A stretch of 57,497 nt of DNA from Spirochaetia bacterium (GTDB lineage Bacteria > Spirochaetota > Spirochaetia > Treponematales > Breznakiellaceae): contig BNVB01000005.1 of NCBI GenBank assembly GCA_025997795.1, forward strand, positions 1 to 57,497, given 5' to 3'. Position 1 is the stretch's first letter. The number at the start of each line of letters is the position of its first letter. Below are positions 1 through 8,304 of this stretch, one piece after another. The notes under the pieces are model-generated. The model was not told the DNA's origin, made no database searches, and saw only the letters and a program-made list of their open reading frames with translations. The position numbers and the translations under genes are program-made.

Positions 1-903
1 TACCCGGCGCGCCGTTGAGAAAATTCCCCGAATAGAACTGAACCCCCGGCTGGGTGGTACTTAAGCGGAACCCCCGGCCGCTTTTTGGATCCCGGACTTC
101 CGCGCAGGGCCGCAGTTCCCCGGCGCTGCCATTCACCGTAAAACAGTGATCGTAGCCCTTACCGATGGCCGCCGTATCGCCGCCGCAGACCGTCCCATAG
201 TCCCTGGAGACGGGTTTAAGCGCAGTAAAGTCAAAGGGGGTACCGGAAACGGGGATAAGTTTACCCGTGGGGATAAGATCCGGGCCGCTTTCCACATAGG
301 AAGCGCCATGGAGCTTAATTTCGTGGTTAAGGATATCGCCGCTGCCCTCGCCGCCAAGGTTAAAGTATACATGGTTGGTTAGATTTACCGGACAGGGAGC
401 ATCCACCCAGGCCCGGTAATCGGCGCTGACTTCGCCCGAGCCGTTAAGGCCGTAGGTGACGGCGGCCCGGAAATTTCCCGGATACCCCTCTTCGCCGTCG
501 GGGCTTTCCTGTTCAAAACGGACAAACACCCCGTCCGCCGTAGTGTAGGGTTCGGCCTTCCAGACCTTTTTATCAAAACCCCGCCTGCCCCCATGGAGGG
601 AATGGGCGCCGTCATTTTTATAGAGTTCAAACTTTTGTCCGCCCAGGGAAAAAGTTCCGCCCCCGATACGGTTGGCAAAACGGCCAATGGTGGCGCCCAT
701 ATAACCGGGACCGTGAAAGTACCCTTCCAGTGATGAATGTCCCAGGATTATGTCCTCCCTGCCTTTTTTGCCCGGCGCCAAAAGCGAAGTCCAGGCTGCT
801 CCGAAGGTAGAAATAGAAAAGCTCATATCCCCTGCTTCCAGGGTATAGAGGTGAACCTTCCTGCCGTTGGAAAGAACACCGAATGTTTTTTTGCTGATTT
901 TCA
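1..903 (-). CDS. galM: Aldose 1-epimerase (galactose mutarotase), C-terminus beyond window edge
   Basis: Cytoplasmic enzyme that interconverts alpha and beta anomers of galactose or glucose. I translated the open frame by hand: it starts at the ATG at 903, 5 nt after a strong AGGAGG-type ribosome site, and runs off the left edge with no stop (about 301 residues visible). Family motifs present are GRFANRIGGG, the GAHSLHGG stretch and NLTNHVYFNLGG, which contains the catalytic-site His. The distal part carrying the catalytic Glu should lie outside the window. It stands apart from the upstream two-component operon and has its own promoter at 925-952. Confidence 0.93.
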
Positions 904-924
904 TGCACCCTCCTTGTCCGCCTT

Positions 925-952
925 ATTATAACACGGATATGACGGATGTAAA
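925..952 (-). promoter_or_regulatory. Sigma-70 type promoter of galM
   Basis: Read on the minus strand, TTTACA (947-952), a 16-bp spacer and a perfect TATAAT (925-930) lie upstream of galM. The predicted transcript has a leader of about 15 nt that includes the AAGGAGGG ribosome site. This is the conventional arrangement, in contrast to the leaderless-type promoters elsewhere in the window. Confidence 0.65.
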
Positions 953-967
953 CCGTTAACTGTTTAT

Positions 968-2335
968 TTATTCCGCGTCATCCGTTTCTTCCATATCATT
1001 TTGCCCGGCAAGTTTCCGGTGCAGTGTTTTCCTACCCAGCCCCAGCGCTTCGGCGGCCTTGCTCTTGTTTCCCTTAAAACGGTCCAGGGTATCCCGAATG
1101 ATGATACGTTCCGCTTCTTCCATGGTAGAAAGGAGAGGAATGCGTATCCACATTTCATCACTGCCCGCCTTAATCGTAGGAGGTAAATCCGCCTCGGTAA
1201 TAACGCTGCCCTTGGCCATGACCACGGCGCTTTCCACGCAGTTACGCAGTTCCCGTACATTGCCGGGCCAGTCGTAACGGTAAAAGACTGCCCGGGCTTT
1301 TTCATCAAAGCCGTCGATCCGCTTGCCGTTTTCCCGGGAAAATTCCCGCAGGAAAGCGCTGATAAGGAGGGGCAGATCATCCTTTCTTTCCCTCAGGGGC
1401 GGTACATGGATGTTTACCACATTAAGGCGGAAGTACAGGTCTTCCCTAAAAGTGCCTTTTTCAATTTCCGCTTTTAGGTCCCGGTTGGTGGCGGCAACGA
1501 TACGCACATCGGACTCGATGGTTTCTTCTCCGCCTACCCGCTCGAATTTCCGTTCCTGCAATACCCGCAGCAGTTTTATCTGTATGCTTTGATCGATTTC
1601 GCCAATTTCGTCAAGGAACAGGGTTCCCTCGTGGGCCAGTTCAAAGCGGCCCCGGCGGCGGGAAAGGGCACCGGTAAAAGCGCCCTTTTCGTGGCCGAAA
1701 AGTTCACTTTCAATAAGTGTGTCGGGAATGGCGGCACAGTGGACCTTAATCAGGGGTTTTCCCTTCCTGGGCGAAAGCTCGTGGATAGCATCGGCCACCA
1801 GTTCCTTCCCTACCCCGGATTCGCCGGTGATAAGAATAGACGCCCTGGCCGGTGCGGCCCGGCTGACCATGTCAAATACATGGCGCATGGCGGCGCTGGA
1901 ACCAATCATGGTCTTAAGCTGATTTGACCGGGCCAGTTCTTCTTTCAGGTTTTGATGTTTAAGGGAAAGCTCGTGATTTGCCAGGGCCCGCTTTACCAGC
2001 ATTGAAAGGTGATCAAGGTTTACCGGTTTGGTTAAAAAATCGTAGGCCCCGTTCCGCATGGCCGCCACGGCGTTTTCCACCGTTCCATGTCCGGTAAGGA
2101 TAATTACCGGAATGCCGGGACTTGCTGCGGTAACTTTCCGCTGGAATTCTTCGCCGCTCATACCGGGCATACGGAGGTCGGTAATCACCAGGTCTATGTC
2201 GCCTTTTTCAAAGCGTAACCAGCCTTCTCCGCCGTCTGCGGCGGTAACTACTTCGTGGCCTTCCATTTCCAGGGCCGCCGCCAGTCCTTCCCGGATGTTT
2301 TTTTCATCATCCGCAATCAAAAGCCGAAACGTCAT
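968..2335 (-). CDS. NtrC-family sigma54-dependent response regulator
   Basis: 455-residue activator in the order REC, AAA+, Fis-type helix-turn-helix. The receiver domain (about 1-120) has acidic residues DD near residue 9-10, the phospho-acceptor D53 in ITDLRMPGMSG and the conserved Lys at 103. The AAA+ domain has Walker A GESGVGKE (171-178) and the sigma54-contacting GAFTGA loop (218-223). The C-terminal helix-turn-helix reads NKSAAEALGLGRKTLHRKL. Its start overlaps the stop of the upstream kinase gene by 4 nt (ATGA), so the pair is surely co-transcribed and cognate. The signal and target genes cannot be read from sequence, and I saw no clear -24/-12 promoter in this window. Confidence 0.95.
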   Translation of the reverse strand: MTFRLLIADDEKNIREGLAAALEMEGHEVVTAADGGEGWLRFEKGDIDLVITDLRMPGMSGEEFQRKVTAASPGIPVIILTGHGTVENAVAAMRNGAYDFLTKPVNLDHLSMLVKRALANHELSLKHQNLKEELARSNQLKTMIGSSAAMRHVFDMVSRAAPARASILITGESGVGKELVADAIHELSPRKGKPLIKVHCAAIPDTLIESELFGHEKGAFTGALSRRRGRFELAHEGTLFLDEIGEIDQSIQIKLLRVLQERKFERVGGEETIESDVRIVAATNRDLKAEIEKGTFREDLYFRLNVVNIHVPPLRERKDDLPLLISAFLREFSRENGKRIDGFDEKARAVFYRYDWPGNVRELRNCVESAVVMAKGSVITEADLPPTIKAGSDEMWIRIPLLSTMEEAERIIIRDTLDRFKGNKSKAAEALGLGRKTLHRKLAGQNDMEETDDAE

Positions 2336-3633
2336 AACGCCGCCTCCACGGCAAAAAATTCCCCCGTATCGGCGGGGATAAGCCGCTGTTCTTTCTGAGG
2401 TATGGGCAGGGTGAGGGTAAAACAGGTTCCTTCCCCCGCTTTGGAAACAACGCTGATTTCTCCCCGGTGTTCACGGATAATCTTAAATACCAGGGTCAGT
2501 CCCAGCCCGGATCCGTTTTCTTTGGTGGTAAAGTAGGGTTCAAAAATTTTTGCGAGATTTTCTTCGGGAATACCAAGACCCGTATCGGTAATCGTTATCA
2601 CCGCCTCATTATCCTTCTGTTGGGTTTTTATGGTCAGGATTCTGCTTTTAGCAGTAGCCGGGATTCTGTCTTTAGCAGAATCCGGGGTGCCGCTGTCATC
2701 CATGGCAGCCACGGCATTCTGAATAAGGTTAAGCATCGCCTGTTTCATTATCCGTTCATCAAATTCCAGTTTTGGCAGTTTTTCATCCAGTTCCAGTACC
2801 GCTTTAACCTTTGCAGCTTCCAGTTCGTAACCGATAAAATCCATCAGTTCCCGGATAAAGGCATTAAAATTATCCTCCCGGGTATTTAAGACCATGGGCC
2901 GTACCGCAAAAAGAAAATCTACCACAATATGGTTAAGCCGTTCTATCTCTTCGTTGATCACACCGATGTAGCGGTGAAACCGTTCAAAATAACCGGTGGG
3001 GCCCTTTTCGCTGGAAAAATTCGGATCCGGCCGGTCTCCGGGATGAGAAAGATAATACAGTTCCTCGTTTTTCTGAAAGGCCTTTTGCAAAAGCTGTATA
3101 TGTATCGAAATAGACCCAAGAGGATTTTTTATTTCATGGGCAACTCCGGCGGCCAGGGTGGTAAGACTTGCCAGATTCTCAACCTGCCGGAGCCGGGCTT
3201 CCTTTTTCCGTTTTTCGGTAATGTCGTTTACATGGATAAGGGATCCCTTTACCTGGTAGTTTTTAACCAGGGGAAAAATGCTGATAGAAAGGAGCCTGAC
3301 AATTCCCGACACGTCGCTTTCAAATTCCTTGTCGTTAACACGGTCACCGGAAAGCAGAGAGGTTTCCAGAAATTCCGCTATTCCTTCGTCCCGGATGGCG
3401 TTCCAAATCCGGGGTACTTCTTCGCGCTTGGTAAGGGGAAGAAGCCGTTCCACATACTTGTTGGCCAGGATCAGGTTATGTTCCGAATCGCAGATAAGCA
3501 GCCCTTGGGTAAGGGAATCCAGTACGGTTTCAAGCAGATCAATATCGGCAAACATTGAATGGGCAAGATCCCGCACCTGGTCCGTTGTTAATTTGGCAAT
3601 CTTCTGGAGCGCCCGGGGAATTATCTGTCTCAT
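2332..3633 (-). CDS. NtrB-like sensor histidine kinase
   Basis: 433-residue soluble kinase without membrane segments. An N-terminal PAS-like domain (about 30-150) precedes a HisKA dimerisation helix with the phospho-accepting His166 in AHEIKNPLGS. The HATPase domain follows with the N box (NLIQNAVAAMDDSG), DTGLGIPEEN and GSGLGL boxes. It should phosphorylate the overlapping downstream sigma54 regulator. Oddity: about 17 residues rich in Ala, Lys and Arg are inserted just after the N box (about 317-333), where relatives have only a short turn. The DNA there is a nested palindrome (2637-2683). The start ATG at 3633 overlaps the stop of the upstream DNA polymerase subunit gene by 4 nt. Confidence 0.93.
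   Translation of the reverse strand: MRQIIPRALQKIAKLTTDQVRDLAHSMFADIDLLETVLDSLTQGLLICDSEHNLILANKYVERLLPLTKREEVPRIWNAIRDEGIAEFLETSLLSGDRVNDKEFESDVSGIVRLLSISIFPLVKNYQVKGSLIHVNDITEKRKKEARLRQVENLASLTTLAAGVAHEIKNPLGSISIHIQLLQKAFQKNEELYYLSHPGDRPDPNFSSEKGPTGYFERFHRYIGVINEEIERLNHIVVDFLFAVRPMVLNTREDNFNAFIRELMDFIGYELEAAKVKAVLELDEKLPKLEFDERIMKQAMLNLIQNAVAAMDDSGTPDSAKDRIPATAKSRILTIKTQQKDNEAVITITDTGLGIPEENLAKIFEPYFTTKENGSGLGLTLVFKIIREHRGEISVVSKAGEGTCFTLTLPIPQKEQRLIPADTGEFFAVEAAL
2637..2683. repeat. Nested palindrome inserted in frame in the kinase gene
   Basis: Outer arms GGATTCTGCT (2637-2646) and AGCAGAATCC (2674-2683) match perfectly over 10 bp. A second hairpin GGATTCTG/CAGAATCC (2661-2668 with 2676-2683) and a third, CTGC/GCAG (2642-2654), are nested inside. 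The segment encodes extra residues between conserved boxes of the ATPase domain, so it looks like an inserted palindromic mini-element that kept the frame. Confidence 0.6.
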
Positions 3634-4994
3634 GGAGAAATCCCCGGTGTATACAACGGCGATACACAGTCCCGCGACATTCCTGTTTTAAGCGCCGCAA
3701 AAAGCCGCTCCAATGCCAGGGGAACGGCGATGTTAAATCCGCCGGTTTCCAGGGCGGTACGGGAAAGTTCGCGGCGCCACATATCCGCCCAGGAGATTTT
3801 TCCCGGCCCGGAATTTGTTTCGTTCCGGAGCCAAACAGAAACAAGGGCCCCAAGCTGTTTAAGGAAACGGGGAAACAGTGAGGAAATTTCAAAGCCCCCG
3901 GTATCTTTAAGTACTTTTGCTAGGGCGCTTTTAAAATCCCCCGGTCTTCCCATAACTCCCCCTTCGGCGGCGGCGAATTTTCCAAAATCCAAAAGCAGGC
4001 CGGGAATTTCCCGCCCCGCTTTTTTTAAATCCCGGGCCGCTTCCGCCGCCGCAGAAGCGGCAAAATAAGCCCCCAGGGGATAGAGGGTTTCCGAGCCAAG
4101 CGGAAGGAACGAGACAAGGTATCCTTCGATGGTATTAACAGCGTCGGGGGGTTCACGGAATATACGGCTGATCACTTCTGCTTCTTCTTTGGGATTTCGT
4201 TTGGCAAAACGGTAATCCCGCAGCCGGGAAAGCATGGTGGGAAGGAGGCTTGCCGGCCGGGAACTGGTCAGGATGATCGTTACCCGGGGCGGCGGTTCTT
4301 CCAGAATTTTAAGAAGTGAATTTTTTGCCCCTTCCTGCATATTTTCTGCATTTTCAATAATAAGGCACTTACGGTTTCCCAGCGGCGCAAGACGGGTCCA
4401 ATAAGCGGCCCGACGTATCTGGGCTATGGGAATAAGTTCCCCCAGGCCTTCGACCTCTAGTTTGGCGGCTTTTTTGATAACGGCCTCGCCGCTTTTGGCA
4501 AGCGCCGCTGAAACTCCGGAACCGGGGGTTTGTTTATCCAGAGCGGAAAGTTCCTCAAATTCTTCCAGTTCTTCTTCCAGGGCGCTTATGAAGGAACGGA
4601 TCTTGCCAAGTTTGGGATCATCTTCCCACAAAACCGGATTAAACCGGAGAAGCAGTTTACGGATTGAACGGACAAAAAGCATCCGTCCCCCGGCATTTTC
4701 AGGGTTGCGTAAAAAAGCCCCGGAAGAAGCGGCGGTTTCCTCAAAGAAATGCCGTTTTCCCAGAACAAGCATATCCGGCGAAACCAGGTTCCGGTGATGG
4801 AGGCAGCTGGAACAGGAACAGTTCCAGCTGCCTTCGGTTTTTTCGCAGCACAACACTCTGGCAAGTTCCAGCGCCGCCGTTCCCTTGCCGGAATACTCGG
4901 GGCCGGAAAAAAGAATTGCCGGGGCAAGGATACCGCCGCTTATATCGTCCTTGATTTGGTTTACCACCGGCTGGTGAAGAATATTTTCAAACAC
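3630..4994 (-). CDS. holB: DNA polymerase III delta-prime/gamma-type clamp-loader subunit
   Basis: 454-residue AAA+ protein of the replication clamp loader. It begins FENILHQPVVNQIKDD, typical of delta-prime. It has a P-loop GPEYSGKGT, a four-Cys zinc module (CCEK...NCSCSSC), and the clamp-loader box LLKILEEPPP followed by a sensor region with SRLRDYRF where many relatives have SRC. The C-terminal half is poorly conserved, as is usual. I chose the GTG at 4994 because it aligns with the family start and has GGAG about 8 nt upstream. An upstream in-frame start at 5063 would lie deep inside cvpA. It overlaps cvpA by 8 nt and the kinase gene by 4 nt. Confidence 0.85.
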   Translation of the reverse strand: MFENILHQPVVNQIKDDISGGILAPAILFSGPEYSGKGTAALELARVLCCEKTEGSWNCSCSSCLHHRNLVSPDMLVLGKRHFFEETAASSGAFLRNPENAGGRMLFVRSIRKLLLRFNPVLWEDDPKLGKIRSFISALEEELEEFEELSALDKQTPGSGVSAALAKSGEAVIKKAAKLEVEGLGELIPIAQIRRAAYWTRLAPLGNRKCLIIENAENMQEGAKNSLLKILEEPPPRVTIILTSSRPASLLPTMLSRLRDYRFAKRNPKEEAEVISRIFREPPDAVNTIEGYLVSFLPLGSETLYPLGAYFAASAAAEAARDLKKAGREIPGLLLDFGKFAAAEGGVMGRPGDFKSALAKVLKDTGGFEISSLFPRFLKQLGALVSVWLRNETNSGPGKISWADMWRRELSRTALETGGFNIAVPLALERLFAALKTGMSRDCVSPLYTPGISP

Positions 4995-5451
4995 GGAACA
5001 CTCCGATAAAAGGCAAGAGAAGCCGGGCAAAAAGGCTTTGTCCCAAAAGGGAAGCTGGATCAAAGAGGGGCTGAATCACCATAAACAACAGTACCAGCAC
5101 AATAAGGGCAAAGGCTTCTGCCAGGCCAAAGATCAGCCCCAGCGCTTTATCAAGTTTATCCAGCTTAAGCCGCTTGATAATATCTTTGACGATATGCTCA
5201 AGGATCTTTCCGGCAAGAAATATCAAAAGAAAAATACCAAAGAAGGCAAGAATTTCCGGAAGCAGCACAACATTAAGATACCGTTCCCGCAAAAAAGCAG
5301 CGCCGTTGTTAAAAAAGAACACTGCGGCGATTAAACCAAAAGCAAGGGAAGTAATGGAAAATAATTCTCCCGTAAGCCCTTTTAAAAATCCCCGCAGGGT
5401 AAGGAGCGCCAGGAGCACAAAAAAAATAATATCCATGACAGAAAGGTTCAT
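4987..5451 (-). CDS. cvpA: CvpA-family inner-membrane protein
   Basis: 154-residue protein with four predicted membrane helices (about 5-25, 30-50, 65-85 and 105-130). The N-terminus MDIIFFVLLALLTLRGFLKG fits the CvpA (colicin V production) family: a short helix followed by the R/K-G-F-x-KG turn. The family's molecular role is uncertain, with links to envelope homeostasis. Its ATG overlaps the murG stop by 4 nt and has GGAGG 4 nt upstream, so it is translationally coupled in the murG operon. Confidence 0.85.
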   Translation of the reverse strand: MNLSVMDIIFFVLLALLTLRGFLKGLTGELFSITSLAFGLIAAVFFFNNGAAFLRERYLNVVLLPEILAFFGIFLLIFLAGKILEHIVKDIIKRLKLDKLDKALGLIFGLAEAFALIVLVLLFMVIQPLFDPASLLGQSLFARLLLPFIGVFRV

Positions 5452-6581
5452 GGCGCCTCCGAAGGGCTGCCGCTTTCATTCACCTGGCCTATCCCGGTAA
5501 GTTTTTTTAGCAGTAAATCCACAATCTTTTCGGTACCGCCTTCTTCGCCAATCCGTGCCGAAGCGGCGGCCATGCTCTTCCGTTTTTCTTCGTTTTCCGC
5601 CAGGGAACGGATAACTTCAATAAGATCCGCCGTTTCCCGCTTGTCCGGGCTTAGCACGATTGCGGCGCCGGCTTTTTCAAAGTACCGGGCATTTTCCACC
5701 TGATCGCCCCGGGTGCCGGAACCTGCCAGGGGAAGTAATACCATGGGTTTTCCCGCAGCAGCACATTCCCAAACGGTACCGGCGCCGCTTCTGGCCAATA
5801 CCAGTTCTGCCGCGGCCAATACATGGGGAAGTTCTTCCAGGATATACGGGTAGGGTTTATACGAGGACGCTGCCGGAACAGCTTCGTAAGCTGCTCCGGT
5901 CTGGTGAACCACCGTATAAAACCGGGTAAGTTCTTCCAGCGAAGATTCTACCAAACGGTTCAGTTCCAGCGCCCCCTGACTGCCCCCCAAAACCAGAAGG
6001 ATGCGGCTTGTAGTACCGGCGTTCAAAAAAGCCCGGCCTTTTTGGGGATCGGCGTTTTTAAATTCCGCCCGCACGGGGTTCCCCAGGACTAAAACCTTGT
6101 CCCGGTAACGGGGGCCAAAAGCCGCCGCCGTCTCCCGGTAAGCAGTGATAATCCTGCCCGCTTTGGCAGCAAAGCGGGCATTAATCCGGGTTGCCAGGCC
6201 GGGGCTGTAATCCGATTCATGGGTAAAAAGAGGTATCCCCAGCGAAGCGGCGGCGGCACAGGGAGGGACACTTACAAAACCGCCCTTGGAAAAAAGCAGT
6301 GTTGGTTTTTCCCGTTTAAGGATTGAGCGGGCGGCAAAAAAACCTGCCGCCACCTTAAAAAAATCGCTGATATTGGAAAGAGAAAAATTCCGCCGGAGTT
6401 TTCCCGCAGGAATACTAAAGAAGGGTACACCTGCCGATTCTACAATAGATCTATCCAGCGGGTTTTTGGATCCAATCCAAAAAATAGTACAGGGAAGTTT
6501 CTGCTTAAGACAGGCGGCAACAGCAAGGCCGGGATAAATATGTCCCCCCGTACCGCCGCCCGTAAAAGCGATTTTTAACAT
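5448..6581 (-). CDS. murG: UDP-GlcNAc:lipid II N-acetylglucosaminyltransferase
   Basis: 377-residue GT28 glycosyltransferase on the inner face of the cytoplasmic membrane. It adds GlcNAc to lipid I to make lipid II in peptidoglycan synthesis. It has the glycine-rich loop FTGGGTGGHIYPG at the N-terminus, VLVLGNPVR, a second glycine loop LVLGGSQGALELN, and the donor-site segment LVLARSGAGTVWECAAAGKP. I chose the ATG at 6581, which begins MLKIAFTGGG. A TTG six codons upstream is possible but has no ribosome site. The -10 element lies 6 nt before this ATG, so the mRNA may be leaderless. It is the first gene of murG-cvpA-holB-kinase-regulator. Confidence 0.95.
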   Translation of the reverse strand: MLKIAFTGGGTGGHIYPGLAVAACLKQKLPCTIFWIGSKNPLDRSIVESAGVPFFSIPAGKLRRNFSLSNISDFFKVAAGFFAARSILKREKPTLLFSKGGFVSVPPCAAAASLGIPLFTHESDYSPGLATRINARFAAKAGRIITAYRETAAAFGPRYRDKVLVLGNPVRAEFKNADPQKGRAFLNAGTTSRILLVLGGSQGALELNRLVESSLEELTRFYTVVHQTGAAYEAVPAASSYKPYPYILEELPHVLAAAELVLARSGAGTVWECAAAGKPMVLLPLAGSGTRGDQVENARYFEKAGAAIVLSPDKRETADLIEVIRSLAENEEKRKSMAAASARIGEEGGTEKIVDLLLKKLTGIGQVNESGSPSEAP

Positions 6582-6587
6582 GAGTAA

Positions 6588-6615
6588 AGTATACCACAAT
6601 TAGGGTTTTCCGCAA
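6588..6615 (-). promoter_or_regulatory. murG promoter, leaderless geometry
   Basis: On the minus strand TTGCGG (6610-6615), 16 bp, then TATACT (6588-6593), followed by 6 nt and the murG ATG. Transcription would start at or next to the A of the start codon. No Shine-Dalgarno sequence is present. Confidence 0.55.
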
Positions 6616-6653
6616 TGACTTGCTAACCCAAAACAAGATCTGTGGATAAATCC

Positions 6654-6695
6654 GGCGCTTTCAAAACACCCTTTGACAGGTGTTTTGAAAGCGCC
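6654..6695 (-). terminator. Perfect 17-bp hairpin after the Lys-rich protein gene
   Basis: Arms 6654-6670 and 6679-6695 are perfectly complementary over 17 bp around an 8-nt loop, starting 3 nt after the stop at 6699. A U-tract is lacking on the minus strand (GGATTTATCC follows). It may be an mRNA 3'-end stabiliser or a weak terminator rather than a classical intrinsic one. Confidence 0.55.
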
Positions 6696-6698
6696 GCG

Positions 6699-6956
6699 TT
6701 ATTTCCTGCGGCCCGGTTTTTTTGCCGCGGGTTTTCCCGCCGCTTTGGCTTTTTTTGCCGCCGGTTTCTGTTCTGCCCGGTCTATGGAACTGGCCGGAAA
6801 AGTCCCGGTTTGTACTGCATGATCATCAGAGAACCAAATGGTGTTAACCAGTTTTGCCTCTTCTTCCACCGACTGGACAACCATCTTTGCGCTGTTTGCC
6901 AATCCCGATGCGATAACCACATCTCCAACAAGCCGTTCTGTAGCACGTACGCTCAT
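6699..6956 (-). CDS. Small protein with Lys/Ala-rich basic tail, function unknown
   Basis: 85 residues: a compact N-terminal part of about 60 residues (MSVRATERLVGDVVIASGLAN...) and a basic tail built from KKAKAAGKPAAKKPGRRK, reminiscent of histone H1-like or nucleoid-associated tails. I do not recognise the N-terminal domain. The start ATG at 6956 has AAGGGG at good spacing. A longer frame starting inside the tRNA gene is spurious. It begins 25 nt after the tRNA-Lys gene with no obvious terminator between, so the two are probably one transcript. All Lys codons of the tail are AAA. Confidence 0.75.
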   Translation of the reverse strand: MSVRATERLVGDVVIASGLANSAKMVVQSVEEEAKLVNTIWFSDDHAVQTGTFPASSIDRAEQKPAAKKAKAAGKPAAKKPGRRK

Positions 6957-6981
6957 TATAACCCCTTGTAAAAAATTAAAT

Positions 6982-7054
6982 TGAGCCGCACACGATTCGA
7001 ACGTGTGACCCACGCCTTAAAAGGGCGTTGCTCTACCTACTGAGCTAGCGGCCC
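6982..7054 (-). tRNA. tRNA-Lys (anticodon UUU)
   Basis: A 73-nt cloverleaf on the minus strand. The 7-bp acceptor stem is GGGCCGC/GCGGCTC with one G-U pair. The D-arm is GCTCAGTAGGTAGAGC, the anticodon loop CTTTTAA closed by ACGCC/GGCGT, and the T-arm ACACG-TTCGAAT-CGTGT, with discriminator A. The 3' CCA is not encoded (AAT follows), so maturation depends on a CCA-adding enzyme. Confidence 0.96.
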
Positions 7055-7097
7055 GTTTATTTCCCTTACCAGTGTTTGGGAAAAAACATCAAGAATT

Positions 7098-7126
7098 ACC
7101 ATAATGGATTTTTACAATTTAGTCAA
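7098..7126 (-). promoter_or_regulatory. Promoter of tRNA-Lys and the Lys-rich protein gene
   Basis: Minus strand: TTGACT (7121-7126), a 17-bp spacer and TATGGT (7098-7103), about 44 nt before the tRNA 5' end. This is a near-consensus housekeeping promoter, as expected for a stable RNA gene. Confidence 0.65.
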
Positions 7127-7165
7127 GGCAGCATGGGTTTTTCATTATTTGTAAGAGTAACAATT

Positions 7166-8293
7166 TTAATACCGGAAAAGGATGCCCAGATCAAAGGCAA
7201 AAGTCCGTTTATCGCCAGGTTTGTTTCCCAGTTCCTTGCCATGGAAAGCGACATCCAGGGTAAGGACGGTCATATTTATGCCAAAACCCGCGGCGGGTAA
7301 TGCATCGGCCATTCCCGCCCGAAAACGGAGTATTTTAAGCAGCGTAACTTCCATACCCAGGCTTACATTCAGCAAAGGATGGCGGCGGTCTTTTTCAAAC
7401 AGATTGATAAAATCCCGGTAGTCCGCCATAAAGGTAAGACCCGAAATGTAGCGATCAAGAAAATCGTTCCGTATCCGCCAGAGAGCCCCCAGGGCAAGCC
7501 GGGGCTGAACCCGGGCATAGGACTGTGAACCGCCGGTTCCCCAATCAGAAGAATCAGCATACTCCGTTACCAGAGCGGGGGAAAAAACATCATATCCTGC
7601 AAGGGCTACGGTAACTATACCCGCATAGGTATAGGACAAACCAATATCAATACCCAGACCAAAGTGGGTTTCAAAGGGCGCCGATGAAGTAGTGTCAAAC
7701 ATTGAACCGAGATCAGATGCGGGAGCCTGCATACTGATACGGGCCCGGTAAAAACCTTTGCCCAAAAACCCAATGTCCACTGTATGGTTGTCCCGTTCCA
7801 AAACATGGAAGGAATAACCGCCGGTAAGGAACACTTCTTCCGATACGGTAGGAAGCAGCTGTCTGCCAAGAAGATCAAAACGGATATCGGTGTCCGCCGT
7901 AGTCCGGTTAAAAATCCCAAAGGCAAAACCCTTGTTTACAATGCCTATGGCAAGAGGCCCGCCAATATCAAAACCGGCGGCAAATCTATCGGTATTTGCT
8001 ATGGAACTAATATCACCGGAGGAATTGACAATGTTGTCCAGAATTTGAAACATGGGCCCGTAAAGACTGATAGTAATTTCCGCAGCGCTCCATTCCTTTT
8101 CCAGCCCCGCAAAGGAAGCGGGGTTGGAAAAAATCGAAGAAAAATCATCTCCCTGGGCGGCGTGGATTCCGCCAAAACCAGCTGCCCGGGCGGAAGGCAT
8201 GACAAAGGGTTTAATAGTCTGAGCCCCCAGGGGCAGGACCAAAAGAACCCGGAATAGCATACAGAAAAAAAGCCGCTTCATACCAACGTTCAA
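7166..8293 (-). CDS. Predicted outer-membrane beta-barrel protein
   Basis: 375 residues with a signal peptide (KRLFFCMLFRVLLVLPLGAQ, cleavage after GAQ). The mature N-terminus resembles the PorV/UPF0164 style seen in treponemal outer-membrane proteins: PSARAAGFGGIHAAQGDDF and SSIFSNPASFAG, a Gly/Asn-Pro signature. The rest is alternating short amphipathic strands, and the protein ends in an aromatic residue (LFRY). It is probably a FadL/UPF0164-like barrel; the substrate is unknown. A TTG at 8293 has GGGAG 6 nt upstream and may be the true start. The ATG at 8281 is the alternative and lacks a ribosome site. It lies 11 nt downstream of mtaB in the same operon. Confidence 0.75.
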   Translation of the reverse strand: MNVGMKRLFFCMLFRVLLVLPLGAQTIKPFVMPSARAAGFGGIHAAQGDDFSSIFSNPASFAGLEKEWSAAEITISLYGPMFQILDNIVNSSGDISSIANTDRFAAGFDIGGPLAIGIVNKGFAFGIFNRTTADTDIRFDLLGRQLLPTVSEEVFLTGGYSFHVLERDNHTVDIGFLGKGFYRARISMQAPASDLGSMFDTTSSAPFETHFGLGIDIGLSYTYAGIVTVALAGYDVFSPALVTEYADSSDWGTGGSQSYARVQPRLALGALWRIRNDFLDRYISGLTFMADYRDFINLFEKDRRHPLLNVSLGMEVTLLKILRFRAGMADALPAAGFGINMTVLTLDVAFHGKELGNKPGDKRTFAFDLGILFRY

Positions 8294-8304
8294 CTAAAAC
8301 TCCC

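Noticed and set aside
6641..6649. A perfect DnaA-box nonamer (TTATCCACA on the minus strand) between the Lys-rich protein gene and murG.
   Set aside because: A single 9-mer is expected about once by chance in a window this size. No cluster, AT-rich unwinding region or dnaA/dnaN gene is nearby, so it is not an origin.
6982..7013. Start of the Lys-rich protein gene within the tRNA gene (ATG at 7013).
   Set aside because: The tRNA cloverleaf is unambiguous, and the ATG at 6956 has a proper ribosome site.
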